Assembly (NCBI RefSeq): GCF_003852895.1
Contig: NZ_QUSW01000005.1
Location: 372,001 to 436,000, forward strand
Direction of reading: 5' to 3'
DNA: 64,000 nt
Origin: Rhizobacter terrae
Lineage (GTDB): Bacteria > Pseudomonadota > Gammaproteobacteria > Burkholderiales > Burkholderiaceae_C
Under the pieces are notes generated by a model. The model was not told the DNA's origin. It ran no database searches and saw only the letters and a list, made by a program, of their open reading frames with translations. Positions 1-11,987 of this stretch are shown here, one piece after another. Each line of letters opens with the position of its first letter. The stretch's first letter is position 1. The position numbers and the translations under genes were made by a program.

Positions 1-2
1 CG

Positions 3-146
3 GCTGATCCACCTCAGCAGCAGATGTTGGCCTGCGCGCAATGCGGGCTGCATCTTCCGCAAGGCGATGCGCTGCCCGGCCGCGGCGGCGTGTTCTGCAG
101 TGAGGCGCATCGCGCGGAGTACGAGCGCGCGCATCCCAGAACATGA
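3..146 (+). CDS. C-terminal part of a small zinc-ribbon (PP0621-like) protein, cut by the window edge
   Basis: The frame is open from the left edge to a TGA at 144-146, so only the last 47 residues are visible. They carry CAQCG (a CxxC pair) and, about 17 residues on, FCSEAHR, a Cys/His pair; together these look like a small treble-clef or zinc-ribbon knuckle. Proteins of the PP0621 family usually have an N-terminal membrane helix before such a tail, which would lie outside the window. An internal ATG at 24 could start a 40-residue protein, but the frame is already open upstream. Its stop overlaps the pilS start (ATGA), so the two genes are probably translationally coupled. Function is unknown. 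Confidence 0.6.
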   Translation, partial: ADPPQQQMLACAQCGLHLPQGDALPGRGGVFCSEAHRAEYERAHPRT

Positions 147-2050
147 GTGCTACGCAGGCGCCGGCGAGCGAGCGAAGGCGCGGCGAGCGGCGTGCCAAGC
201 GCCGGCCGGAGCCGCCGGAGGAGTCGTGGTTTGGCGCGATCGGCGTGACCGACACCCAGCTGGGCGACAGCGGCGGCATGGACGATGCGGAGTCGCGCTA
301 TGAGGCCGGCCTGGCATCGAGTGCCAACGCCGCCGCAGACTCGCGCTTCCTGACGCGCCAGGCGCGGCGCATCATCAGCTCGGGCCAGACGGCCTTCGAC
401 CGCATCTACCGCGTGTTCCTCGGGGCACGTGCTGCACTCGGCGTGGCCTTGATCCTCACCGTGGTCGTGGCCTTCTTCTTCGGGGCGCGGCCGACCTTGC
501 CGGTGATCCTCGTCAGCGTGGGCTACGCCGTGCTCGCCCTGAGCATGTGGCTGCTGCCGCGCTTCAACCGCGCGGTGCATCCGCACGAGCTGGCGCGGCT
601 GCGCGGCCCGCAGTGGCTGGCCACCATCGGCGCGGACATCGTGTGCTTCACCTCGCTGCACCTGCTGTCGCCGGGCGGATCCACCTTCAACTACGTGGCC
701 TTGCTGGTGCTGCCGGTGCTCATGGCCGGCGTGCTCACGCCGCGCCTGCAGGCCCTGGCCACGGCCGCCTTCGTGGCCCTCGCGTTGCTGGGCAGCGCCT
801 GGGCATCGGTGCTGTCGGGAGGCGATGCCACCGCGCTGATGACGCAGGCGGGCCTCGCGGGCAGCGGCCTGTTCGTCATCACCGTGCTGGCGGGCGAGTT
901 GGCCGGCCGCCTCGCGCGCGAGGAGCTGACCGCCAAGGGCAGCCTGGAACTGGCGCGTCAGCAGGCCCAGCTCAATCGCCTCGTGATCGAGGAAATGCAG
1001 GACGGCGTGCTGGTGGTGGACCGCCGCGGACGCGTGCGCGCTGCCAATCCGGCGGCACGCCGGTTGCTGGCGCCCACCGGTATGTGCCGGCCGGCACCTT
1101 TCCAGCTGCGCGGAGTCGAAGCGTGGAATGAGCTGGTCAAGACGGTGGAGCGGGCCTTCAACGAAGCGGTGTGGCCCGAAGCCGGACGCGACGTCGTGCT
1201 GGAGTTCTCCCCAGGCGAACTGCGCACCCTGCGCGTGCGCATCCGCTTCACCCGCCGCACCGATTCGCAGGCCGGCGAGGAGTTCTGCGTGCTGCTGATG
1301 GAAGACGTGCGCAACATGCAGGCGCGCACGCGCCAGGAAAAACTGGCCGCCATGGGGCGGGTGTCGGCGGGCATCGCGCACGAGATCCGCAATCCGCTGG
1401 CCGCCATCGCCCAGGCCAATGCGCTGCTCTCTGAAGATGCCACCACGCCCAGCCAGCGCCAGCTCACGCAGATGGTCAACGACAACGTCGAGCGGCTCAA
1501 GCGCATCGTGGACGACGTGATGGAAGTGGCCCCGGGGTCGGTGGTCGATGCCCGGCTGATCGATGCCTCGGCGACGGTGCGCGAGGCCTGCCAGGGCTGG
1601 GCGCAAGGCGCCGGCGTCTCGCTGGGCGCGGGCAGCGCGGTGTCCATCGACATCGCGCAGGATGGCCTGGCGGCGGTGTTCGACCCCGACCACCTGCGGC
1701 GCGTGCTCATCAATTTGCTGGACAACGGCCACCGGCATTCCAGCAAGGCTTCGGCGTCGGTGCAGGTGCGCCTGGCGGCGCCTGATGAAAGCACCGTCCG
1801 CCTGAGCGTGGCCAGCGACGGGCCACCCATCCCGCCGGACGTGGAACGCTACCTGTTCGAACCCTTCTTCTCCACGCGCAGCCGCGGAACGGGCCTGGGC
1901 CTGTATATTTGCCGGGAGCTGTGCGAGCGCTATGGCGCGAGCATCGACTACCGCTTGCGCACCCCCGGCGACGCGACGCGCAACGAGTTCAACGTGGTGA
2001 TGCGCCGCCAGCCGGCCACGGCCCAAGAAACCGCGGCGGCCGCCAGTTGA
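143..2050 (+). CDS. pilS: PilS-type sensor histidine kinase
   Basis: Inner-membrane sensor kinase, 635 aa, expected to phosphorylate PilR and so control sigma-54-dependent type IV pilin transcription. An Ala/Arg-rich cytoplasmic leader of about 90 residues precedes about six hydrophobic segments (roughly 95-260). A PAS-like domain follows, then the HisKA motif AGIAHEIRNPL with the phospho-accepting His413. The HATPase domain has an N box (NLLDNGHRHS) and a G box (GTGLGLYICRELC). It starts in an ATGA overlap with the preceding gene, and pilR follows after 29 bp. Assignment to PilS rather than another NtrB-like kinase rests on the multi-pass membrane region and the adjacent PilR. No pilin gene is in the window. 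Confidence 0.93.
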   Translation: MSATQAPASERRRGERRAKRRPEPPEESWFGAIGVTDTQLGDSGGMDDAESRYEAGLASSANAAADSRFLTRQARRIISSGQTAFDRIYRVFLGARAALGVALILTVVVAFFFGARPTLPVILVSVGYAVLALSMWLLPRFNRAVHPHELARLRGPQWLATIGADIVCFTSLHLLSPGGSTFNYVALLVLPVLMAGVLTPRLQALATAAFVALALLGSAWASVLSGGDATALMTQAGLAGSGLFVITVLAGELAGRLAREELTAKGSLELARQQAQLNRLVIEEMQDGVLVVDRRGRVRAANPAARRLLAPTGMCRPAPFQLRGVEAWNELVKTVERAFNEAVWPEAGRDVVLEFSPGELRTLRVRIRFTRRTDSQAGEEFCVLLMEDVRNMQARTRQEKLAAMGRVSAGIAHEIRNPLAAIAQANALLSEDATTPSQRQLTQMVNDNVERLKRIVDDVMEVAPGSVVDARLIDASATVREACQGWAQGAGVSLGAGSAVSIDIAQDGLAAVFDPDHLRRVLINLLDNGHRHSSKASASVQVRLAAPDESTVRLSVASDGPPIPPDVERYLFEPFFSTRSRGTGLGLYICRELCERYGASIDYRLRTPGDATRNEFNVVMRRQPATAQETAAAAS

Positions 2051-2079
2051 CGGGCCCAACAACCGAGACAAGACGCACG

Positions 2080-3655
<1,576 letters not shown>

Positions 3656-3675
<20 letters not shown>

Positions 3676-4228
3676 GTGGAGTTCGGGCTGGTGGCGCCAC
3701 GCGCGGCGTGTTGACTCTCCCAACTTCGGCCCGCGTCCCGAGGTCACCGAGGTTTCCCTCGCGCTGATCCATTCCATCAGCCTGCCGCCGGGCATCTACG
3801 GCGGCGATGAAATCGAGCGGCTGTTCACCAACAGCCTCGACTGGGACGCGCATCCGTACTTCCAGAAGATTCGCGGGCTCACTGTGTCCTCGCACTTCGT
3901 CATCCGCCGCAGTGGCGAGGTGATGCAGTTCGTGTCGGCCGATGAGCGCGCCTGGCATGCCGGCCAGTCGGAATGGAAGGGCCGTGCGAACTGCAACGAC
4001 TATTCCGTCGGCATCGAGCTGGAAGGGCTGGAGGGCGAGACCTTCGACGCGCCGCAGTACGACGCACTGAAGACGCTGCTCGTGGCCTTGCGGCGGCAGT
4101 ATCCGATCAGCGACATCGTGGGCCACGAACATGTGGCGCCAGGCCGCAAGATCGATCCGGGTCCGGGCTTCGACTGGCAGGCGCTGCGCACCGCGCCAAG
4201 CCTCGCTGATGTGAGCTTTCCGGCCTGA
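3656..4228 (+). CDS. ampD: 1,6-anhydro-N-acetylmuramyl-L-alanine amidase AmpD
   Basis: Cytoplasmic zinc amidase, 190 aa, that removes the peptide from anhydro-muropeptides during cell-wall recycling. The predicted zinc ligands are His39 (in ALIHSIS), His157 (in GHEHVAPGRK) and Asp167 (in KIDPG). The ten-residue spacing of the last two matches the AmpD family. The catalytic-region signature APGRKIDPGPGFDW is intact, and the length is normal. It overlaps the 3' end of pilR by 20 bp and so is probably cotranscribed with it. In many bacteria loss of AmpD induces AmpC beta-lactamase, but no ampR or ampC is visible here. Confidence 0.95.
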
Positions 4229-4300
4229 CTTTGCACGGTTCGACCCCCTAACACAGTCAGCCTTCGCACCAACCGCCATCGGGGGTTCTCCGAATGCGGT

Positions 4301-4316
4301 ACGCTATAGGTAGTGT
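4301..4316 (+). promoter_or_regulatory. NrdR-box-like site 1
   Basis: ACGCTATAGGTAGTGT matches the NrdR consensus ACACTATATATAGTGT at 13 of 16 positions and keeps the dyad ends. NrdR is the zinc-finger/ATP-cone repressor of ribonucleotide reductase genes and normally binds two boxes upstream of nrd operons. Confidence 0.7.
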
Positions 4317-4332
4317 TGAAATGCGCCCCGGT

Positions 4333-4348
4333 GCCCCAGATGTAGTGT
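4333..4348 (+). promoter_or_regulatory. NrdR-box-like site 2
   Basis: GCCCCAGATGTAGTGT matches the NrdR consensus at 11 of 16 positions, with the right half (TAGTGT) perfect. It starts 32 bp after site 1 with 16 bp between the boxes, about three helical turns, which is the usual geometry of paired NrdR boxes. Confidence 0.6.
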
Positions 4349-4362
4349 CCGAGCGAACCTGG

Positions 4363-4405
4363 TCATCCACGTGCACTCCACCTCAAATCCACAGACTTAT
4401 CAACA
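4363..4405 (+). promoter_or_regulatory. Cluster of three DnaA-box-like 9-mers
   Basis: TCATCCACG (4363-4371, 7/9), AAATCCACA (4385-4393, 7/9) and TTATCAACA (4397-4405, 8/9) resemble the DnaA box TTATCCACA, all on the same strand within 43 bp. In E. coli, DnaA binds upstream of nrdA and adjusts its expression to replication. Individually the sites are weak, so this is an inference from their clustering. Confidence 0.4.
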
Positions 4406-4408
4406 GCC

Positions 4409-4446
4409 GCTGGCTCGCCGCAAAGGGGCGACGGGCCGGCGTTTTT
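4409..4446 (+). terminator. Hairpin plus T-run in the nrdA leader (attenuator-like)
   Basis: GCTGGCTCGCC (4409-4419) can pair with GGCGA (4427-4431) and GCCGGC (4435-4440), with one bulge of three bases and one G-T wobble. It is followed directly by GTTTTT. The shape is that of an intrinsic terminator, but it lies downstream of the NrdR-like boxes and upstream of nrdA. It could therefore end a short leader RNA or attenuate nrdA, or, if the real promoter lies further downstream, terminate ampD transcription. Confidence 0.5.
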
Positions 4447-4564
4447 GCGTTGCGCTGAAGTCGCTGGATGGGTGGAACCGGGGCAGCAACCACGACACCG
4501 ACCGTGTTTCCGGCTTGGGTGCCCACTGAGGCGCCCGAGTGCATTCAATAAGAGAAGGAGTCCC

Positions 4565-7498
<2,934 letters not shown>

Positions 7499-7646
7499 TG
7501 AGGTGATGAACAGCGTGCGTGATGAGCAATCGCGCACGCTGTTTGCACACACGAATGCATCGCGTGAACCCTCTCTTCATCACGATGCTTCGATGCAATA
7601 GAGCAACAACGAGCAACCGCGAAGTGCGTCCGATGTCAAGAAGTGC

Positions 7647-7675
7647 TTGGTGTTTGGACGCAACACTCTCATAAT
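7647..7675 (+). promoter_or_regulatory. Likely sigma-70 promoter of nrdB
   Basis: TTGGTG (7647-7652), a 17-bp spacer and CATAAT (7670-7675) lie 22 bp before the nrdB ATG, giving a short leader. It implies that nrdB can be transcribed separately from nrdA. Confidence 0.55.
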
Positions 7676-7697
7676 TCGAACGCACAGGAAATCCACC

Positions 7698-8894
7698 ATG
7701 TTGGTTTGGGAAGAAGAAGTCAGTCCCTCGACATCGAATCATTCGAGCCCCGCGCAGACACCGTCTACGGCGCGTGCGGTTCATCCGTCCCCGCAGCTCG
7801 CTCCTGTGATGGCTGCTGAGACCACCCTCCCCATTCAGACCGCACCGCAATCCGCGAAGGTCGAGGCCACGAGTGCCCGCCGCGTGAATGCCGCCGACAA
7901 GCGCATCATCAACGGCCAGACCGACGTCAACCAGTTGGTGCCCTTCAAGTACAAGTGGGCCTGGGAAAAGTATCTCGCCACGTGCTCCAACCACTGGATG
8001 CCGCAAGAGATCAACATGTCGCGCGACATCGCGACCTGGAAGGACCCGAACGGCCTGACCGAAGACGAGCGCCGCATCGTCAAGCGCAACCTCGGCTTCT
8101 TCGTCACCGCTGATTCGCTGGCAGCCAACAACATCGTGCTGGGCACGTACCGCCACATCACGGCGCCCGAGTGCCGCCAGTTCCTGCTGCGCCAGGCCTT
8201 CGAAGAGGCGATCCACACGCACGCCTACCAGTACATCGTGGAGTCGCTGGGTCTCGACGAGAGCGAGATCTTCAATGCGTACCACGAGGTTTCGGCCATC
8301 CGCAACAAGGACGAGTTCCTGATCCCGTTCATCGACGCGATCATGGACCCCAACTTCCAGACCGGCACGCCCGAGAACGATCGCACGCTCCTGAAGAGCC
8401 TGATCGTCTTCGCCTGCCTGATGGAAGGCCTGTTCTTCTACGTCGGCTTCACGCAGATTCTGGCGCTGGGCCGCCAGAACAAGATGACCGGCGCTGCCGA
8501 GCAGTACCAATACATTCTTCGCGACGAGTCGATGCACTGCAATTTCGGCATCGACCTCATCAACCAGATCAAGCTTGAGAACCCGCACCTGTGGACGGCC
8601 GACTTCAAGGCCGAAATCAAGGCGCTGTTCCTGAAGGCCGTCGAGCTCGAGTACCGCTACGCCGAGGACACCATGCCTCGCGGCGTGCTCGGCATGAATG
8701 CCTCGATGTTCAAGGGCTACCTGCGCTACATCGCCAACCGGCGTGCGACGCAGATTGGTTTGGAAGAGCTCTTCCCGAACGAGGAAAACCCGTTCCCGTG
8801 GATGAGCGAAATGATCGACCTGAAGAAGGAGCGTAATTTCTTCGAGACCCGCGTCATCGAATACCAGTCGGGTGGCGCGCTGTCTTGGGATTGA
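7698..8894 (+). CDS. nrdB: Ribonucleoside-diphosphate reductase, beta subunit
   Basis: 398-aa ferritin-like subunit carrying the di-iron/tyrosyl radical cofactor of class Ia reductase. After a variable Pro/Ala-rich leader of about 60 residues, the iron-binding helices are visible: [22 protein letters not shown] and [12 protein letters not shown], supplying the Asp, Glu and His ligands. The C terminus ([10 protein letters not shown]) is the type that docks into NrdA. The ATG at 7698 is chosen because AGGAAA lies eight bases upstream and MLVWEEEV is a typical N terminus in Burkholderiales. A strong hairpin follows the stop. Confidence 0.97.
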   Translation: MLVWEEEVSPSTSNHSSPAQTPSTARAVHPSPQLAPVMAAETTLPIQTAPQSAKVEATSARRVNAADKRIINGQTDVNQLVPFKYKWAWEKYLATCSNHWMPQEINMSRDIATWKDPNGLTEDERRIVKRNLGFFVTADSLAANNIVLGTYRHITAPECRQFLLRQAFEEAIHTHAYQYIVESLGLDESEIFNAYHEVSAIRNKDEFLIPFIDAIMDPNFQTGTPENDRTLLKSLIVFACLMEGLFFYVGFTQILALGRQNKMTGAAEQYQYILRDESMHCNFGIDLINQIKLENPHLWTADFKAEIKALFLKAVELEYRYAEDTMPRGVLGMNASMFKGYLRYIANRRATQIGLEELFPNEENPFPWMSEMIDLKKERNFFETRVIEYQSGGALSWD

Positions 8895-8895
8895 T

Positions 8896-8925
8896 GGTCT
8901 TCTCAAGCCGCGGGCTTCGAAGACC
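8896..8925 (+). terminator. Hairpin directly after nrdB
   Basis: GGTCTTC/GAAGACC enclose AAGCC-GCG-GGCTT, giving about 12 paired bases with a small internal bulge, starting two bases after the nrdB stop. There is no T-run, so it is more likely a 3'-end stabiliser or weak terminator. Beyond the hairpin, nothing else was recognised up to 9122. Confidence 0.5.
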
Positions 8926-9122
8926 GATAGTGAGAGATCAAGATTCGCGGGCCGTGATGTGCTGACAAAGAAGCAGCGCACGCGGACCGCAACCTGATTC
9001 ATCGTACTGGGGCGACTGCAGCCATATCGGCTGTGGCCAGATCATCAGACGGTGAATAGCCGGTGGAAGAGGGCGTGACCCGAACCTGCCGGTGCTTTTG
9101 CAACTTGATCAAGGAGAATGTA

Positions 9123-9572
9123 ATGGCAACTGCGAAGAAAGCTGCGGCTAAGAAACCCGCCGCGAAGAAGACCGCTGCAAAGAAGGCTCCGGCCAAGAAG
9201 GCAGCAGTGAAGAAGGCTCCGGCCAAGAAGGCTGCGCCGAAGAAGGCCGCTGCCAAGAAGGCTGCGCCGAAGAAGGTTGCTGCCAAGAAGGCGCCGGCCA
9301 AGAAGGCCGCTGCCAAGAAGGCTGCGCCGAAGAAGGTTGCTGCCAAGAAGGCGCCGGCCAAGAAGGCTGCTGCCAAGAAGGCTGCACCGAAAAAGGCTGC
9401 TGCCAAGAAGGCCGCTCCCAAGAAGGCTGCTGGCAAGAAGGCCGCTGCGAAGAAGGCTCCGGCTGCACCTGCTGCCCCTGCCCCTGCTGCAAAGCCCGCG
9501 GCAGCCCCGGCAGCAAAGACGGCTCTCAGCCCTCAAGCTGCATGGCCTTTCCCGACGGGCAACAAGCCCTGA
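9123..9572 (+). CDS. Histone H1-like lysine/alanine-repeat DNA-binding protein
   Basis: 149 aa, made almost entirely of KKAA(P)AKKA-type repeats from residue 4 to about 118, then an Ala/Pro linker and the tail [11 protein letters not shown]. It resembles bacterial histone H1-like proteins and the tails of AlgP and PhaF. Such proteins bind DNA non-specifically through lysines and are thought to compact the nucleoid. A strong ribosome-binding site (AAGGAGAATGTA) fixes the ATG. The DNA contains an exact 60-bp tandem duplication (9241-9300 and 9301-9360), so the gene is prone to length change. An intrinsic terminator follows. Confidence 0.85.
   Translation: MATAKKAAAKKPAAKKTAAKKAPAKKAAVKKAPAKKAAPKKAAAKKAAPKKVAAKKAPAKKAAAKKAAPKKVAAKKAPAKKAAAKKAAPKKAAAKKAAPKKAAGKKAAAKKAPAAPAAPAPAAKPAAAPAAKTALSPQAAWPFPTGNKP
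9241..9360 (+). repeat. Exact 60-bp tandem duplication inside the H1-like gene
   Basis: Bases 9241-9300 and 9301-9360 are identical, encoding two identical 20-residue blocks. The next 60 bases (9361-9420) are a diverged third copy, and 9181-9240 is similar too. Perfect identity over 60 bp, including third codon positions, points to a recent duplication. Confidence 0.95.
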
Positions 9573-9592
9573 TCGGAACGGTCGTGAATCGA

Positions 9593-9617
9593 AACCCGGC
9601 TTCGGCCGGGTTTTTTA
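9593..9617 (+). terminator. Intrinsic terminator after the H1-like gene
   Basis: AACCCGGC-TTCG-GCCGGGTT forms an 8-bp stem with a stable TTCG tetraloop and runs into a TTTTTT tract. Confidence 0.92.
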
Positions 9618-9628
9618 TTGGTGGATGT

Positions 9629-9710
9629 GAGCCCCCCAGTCGCTTCGCTCCTGCCCCCAAGGGGCGCCACCCAGCGGACCGGCGCAGCCGGATCCGCGGG
9701 CGTTGCTTGA
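9629..9710 (+). repeat. Intergenic repeat copy 1 (about 82 bp)
   Basis: Begins GAGCCCCCCAGTCGCTTCGC and ends CCGCGGGCGTTGCTTGA. It contains a CCCCC-AA-GGGG hairpin and a second hairpin CCGGC-GCA-GCCGG flanked by GCGG and CCGC. It sits 3' of the H1-like gene terminator. Four related copies occur at 29895, 38840, 47337 and 62520, all in the same orientation. Confidence 0.9.
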
Positions 9711-9777
9711 TGGGTGCTTCGCTGTGCTCGCTATCTGTTTTTTCTCGCCTATGCGGGGGCTCGCTGGGGCAGTGCAC

Positions 9778-10092
9778 ATGACTCAAGACTGGCCATGTTT
9801 GCGAGGCAGTGATGGCGCTGTCGTCCTGGACATCAGCGTCGTGCCCGGCGCGAAGCGCACGGAGCTGATTGGTCTGCATGACGGCGCGTTGCGCGTCCGT
9901 CTGGCTGCGCCGCCGGTCGATGGCAAGGCCAATGAAGCGCTCATCGCGTGGATCGCTGATGAGCTCGGTGTTCAGCGCCGCGATGTCGAGCTGATCCGCG
10001 GCATGGCATCGCGCCGAAAGCAGGTGCGCGTCGATGTGTCGCTGACCGACGCGCAAGCTTGGCTCGCGCGTCGGATGCCTGCAGCGACTTAG
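9778..10092 (+). CDS. DUF167 (YggU-type) small protein
   Basis: 104 aa with the YggU-family signature: DISVVPGAKRTELIG near the start, then VRLAAPPVDGKANEALIAWIADELGV and a basic RRKQVRVD segment. The family folds into a small alpha/beta protein of unknown function. The ATG at 9778 gives the normal length; a GTG six bases earlier is possible. It begins about 70 bp after a repeat copy, and its 3' end overlaps the convergent sugar-kinase gene by 4 bp. Confidence 0.85.
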   Translation: MTQDWPCLRGSDGAVVLDISVVPGAKRTELIGLHDGALRVRLAAPPVDGKANEALIAWIADELGVQRRDVELIRGMASRRKQVRVDVSLTDAQAWLARRMPAAT

Positions 10093-10997
10093 CCCGCGAT
10101 CAGTGTGGCCGCATCCAGCTTGTGGTTCTGCGGCCCGGCGCACGCGATCTTCTGCGCGCCGATCTTGTTGCCCATGGCCACGCAACGCTCCAGCGGCCAG
10201 CCGCGCTCCAGGCCGTAGAGCAGGGCGCCCCGGAAGGCGTCGCCGCAGCCGGTGGGGTCGATCACTGCCGCAGCCTTCACGCCGGGCACATGCGTGCGTA
10301 CACCTTGCTGCCACAGCTCGCAGCCTTCGGCGCCCAGCGTCACGATCACGCCCTTGAGGTGTGAGCGCGAGAGCGACTCGAGCGACTGGCCGGTGCGGTC
10401 GCACAGCATCTTGGCTTCGTAGTCGTTCACCGCCACCCACGTGGCCTGCGAGACGAAGCGCTTGAGGTCGTCACCGTCGAACATGGGCAGGCCCTGGCCC
10501 GGGTCGAAGATGAAGGGGATCTTCGCGTCGGCCAATTGCTGCGCGTGCTGGATCATCGCGTCGCGGCCGTCGGGCGCGATGATGCCGATCTTCACACCGG
10601 CATCCAGCGGCACGGGCTTGAGGTGGGCCGACTGCATCGCGCCCGGGTGGAAGGCGGTGATCTGGTTGTTGTCGGTGTCGGTGATGATGATGGCCTGCGC
10701 GGTGTAGGTGTCGTTCTTCACCAGCACGTGGTCGGTGCTTGCGCCCCAGGCCTTCAGGCGCTCGACGTACTCATGCCCATCGGAGCCGACGGCGGCCAGC
10801 ACCACCGGGTCGCCGCCGAGCTGGCGCAGCGTGTAGGCGATGTTGCCCGCGCAGCCGCCGAACTCGCGCCGCAGCGTGGGCACGAGGAAGGACACGTTCA
10901 GGATGTGCACCTGCTCGGGCAGGATCTGCTGCGAGAACTTTCCGGGGAAGGTGGTGATGGTGTCGAACGCGAGGGATCCGCAGATCAATGCCGCCAT
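10089..10997 (-). CDS. PfkB-family carbohydrate/nucleoside kinase
   Basis: 302-aa cytoplasmic kinase of the ribokinase/PfkB fold. The N terminus (ICGSLAFDTI) and the glycine-rich FGGCAGNIAYTLRQLGG motif bind the substrate. The ATP/anion-hole motif DPTGCGDAFRG contains the catalytic base Asp253. It most resembles the adenosine-kinase-like subgroup common in Burkholderiales, but substrate specificity cannot be read from sequence alone. The next leftward gene upstream begins 27 bp away, so it is probably the last gene of a leftward operon with the DUF3426 gene and prmA. Confidence 0.85.
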   Translation of the reverse strand: MAALICGSLAFDTITTFPGKFSQQILPEQVHILNVSFLVPTLRREFGGCAGNIAYTLRQLGGDPVVLAAVGSDGHEYVERLKAWGASTDHVLVKNDTYTAQAIIITDTDNNQITAFHPGAMQSAHLKPVPLDAGVKIGIIAPDGRDAMIQHAQQLADAKIPFIFDPGQGLPMFDGDDLKRFVSQATWVAVNDYEAKMLCDRTGQSLESLSRSHLKGVIVTLGAEGCELWQQGVRTHVPGVKAAAVIDPTGCGDAFRGALLYGLERGWPLERCVAMGNKIGAQKIACAGPQNHKLDAATLIAG

Positions 10998-11024
10998 GGG
11001 GCACTCCGATGAAAGTGGGTTGAA

Positions 11025-11987
11025 TCAGGGGTAGAAGGCTTCGACCGTGTAGCCGGAGACGCGCCGGGTGCCCGCGCTCAGCAGCATCTGCAGCGGCGCT
11101 TCGCTGCCCGGTGCCATCACCGGATTGGCGATGTTGAAGTCGGCCGGGTCCAGCGCGCGGCGCGCCACGAGCTGGCCGGCCGCGTCGGTGAGCGTGAGGT
11201 CGATCGAGGGCATGACCACCGGCAGGTTGCCGCGGTTGCGCAGCACGATGGCGAGCTTGAAGGAGTCGGTGTTCGGCGCGGCGAGCGCGAAGCTGCTGCT
11301 CTCCACCGTCACATCCTCGATGCGGCGTGGTGCCTCGATGCGGCAGCGCGCAAAGGTGCACCAGGTTGCCAGTGCGGGACGCAGCGACGGCCACTGCGCC
11401 GCCATCGTGTCGTGGAAGTGGTTGGACACCTGCAGCACCAGCGCGATGGAGAAGGCGATGCCGAAGAAGCTGAGCATGATGCGCGCGAGCGGCGTGCGCC
11501 AGCGGGCTTCGCGCTCCGCATGGCGGACGAATCCGGGCGAGACCTTTTTCTTCTTGGCCGTCCGGCTGGCAGGCTTGGGCTCGTCCGGAACGACGGGCCG
11601 CCGGTGGCCGCCCTCGTCCTCGCTGAGCAGCGCCATGTTGAATTCAGCGTCTGCGAAGTCGGTGCGGAAGCGCTCGTCCACCGACTCTGCCGGCGTCTTG
11701 TTGACGTCTTCCTGCTGCGGGCGGAAGAAGCGCGAGGCAATGCGGTCTTCTTCGTCGAGGTCGGCGGCGGTCTTGGCGAAGGCGCTCTCGCGCTTGGGCG
11801 CCTTGTCGCCATCGCCCGGCTTCCACGGTGGCGGCTGTTCGCGGTCGAGGTCGAACAGACCGTGCAGTGCGTTGAACACCTCGTCGCAGCGCCCGCAGCG
11901 CACCCAGCCTTCGGAGACCTTGAGCTGGTCTTGCACGACACGAAAGATCGTGCCGCACGCGACGCAGCGGGTCGCCATGTTCTTCAT
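11025..11987 (-). CDS. Zinc-ribbon plus DUF3426 membrane protein
   Basis: 320 aa. An N-terminal MJ0042-type zinc ribbon has CVAC at 8-11 and CGRC at 31-34. A charged disordered linker (about 45-165) with a KKKK patch comes next. One membrane helix lies at about 168-187, and a beta-rich extracytoplasmic DUF3426 domain (about 190-320) ends the protein. The zinc ribbon is predicted to be cytoplasmic and the C terminus periplasmic. The start overlaps the prmA stop (ATGA), a neighbour relationship that is conserved in betaproteobacteria. Function is unknown. Confidence 0.85.
   Translation of the reverse strand: MKNMATRCVACGTIFRVVQDQLKVSEGWVRCGRCDEVFNALHGLFDLDREQPPPWKPGDGDKAPKRESAFAKTAADLDEEDRIASRFFRPQQEDVNKTPAESVDERFRTDFADAEFNMALLSEDEGGHRRPVVPDEPKPASRTAKKKKVSPGFVRHAEREARWRTPLARIMLSFFGIAFSIALVLQVSNHFHDTMAAQWPSLRPALATWCTFARCRIEAPRRIEDVTVESSSFALAAPNTDSFKLAIVLRNRGNLPVVMPSIDLTLTDAAGQLVARRALDPADFNIANPVMAPGSEAPLQMLLSAGTRRVSGYTVEAFYP

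Larger units (their letters stand above)
4229..4564 (+). promoter_or_regulatory. nrdA upstream control region
   Basis: A 336-bp gene-free stretch between ampD and nrdA. In order it holds two NrdR-box-like sites (4301-4316, 4333-4348), three sites resembling DnaA boxes (4363-4371, 4385-4393, 4397-4405), a GC-rich hairpin followed by five Ts (4409-4446), and a purine-rich ribosome-binding site (AGAAGGAG, about 4552-4559) six bases before the nrdA ATG. No convincing -35/-10 pair was found, although TATAGG within the first NrdR-like box could act as a -10. Confidence 0.6.

Noticed and set aside
14-2071. A 685-codon minus-strand frame opposite pilS
   Set aside because: Antisense shadow of a clear histidine kinase; low-complexity Arg/His/Ala composition.
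9181-9480. Regular repeats that could suggest a CRISPR array
   Set aside because: The units are contiguous coding repeats (KKAAAKKA) without unique spacers.
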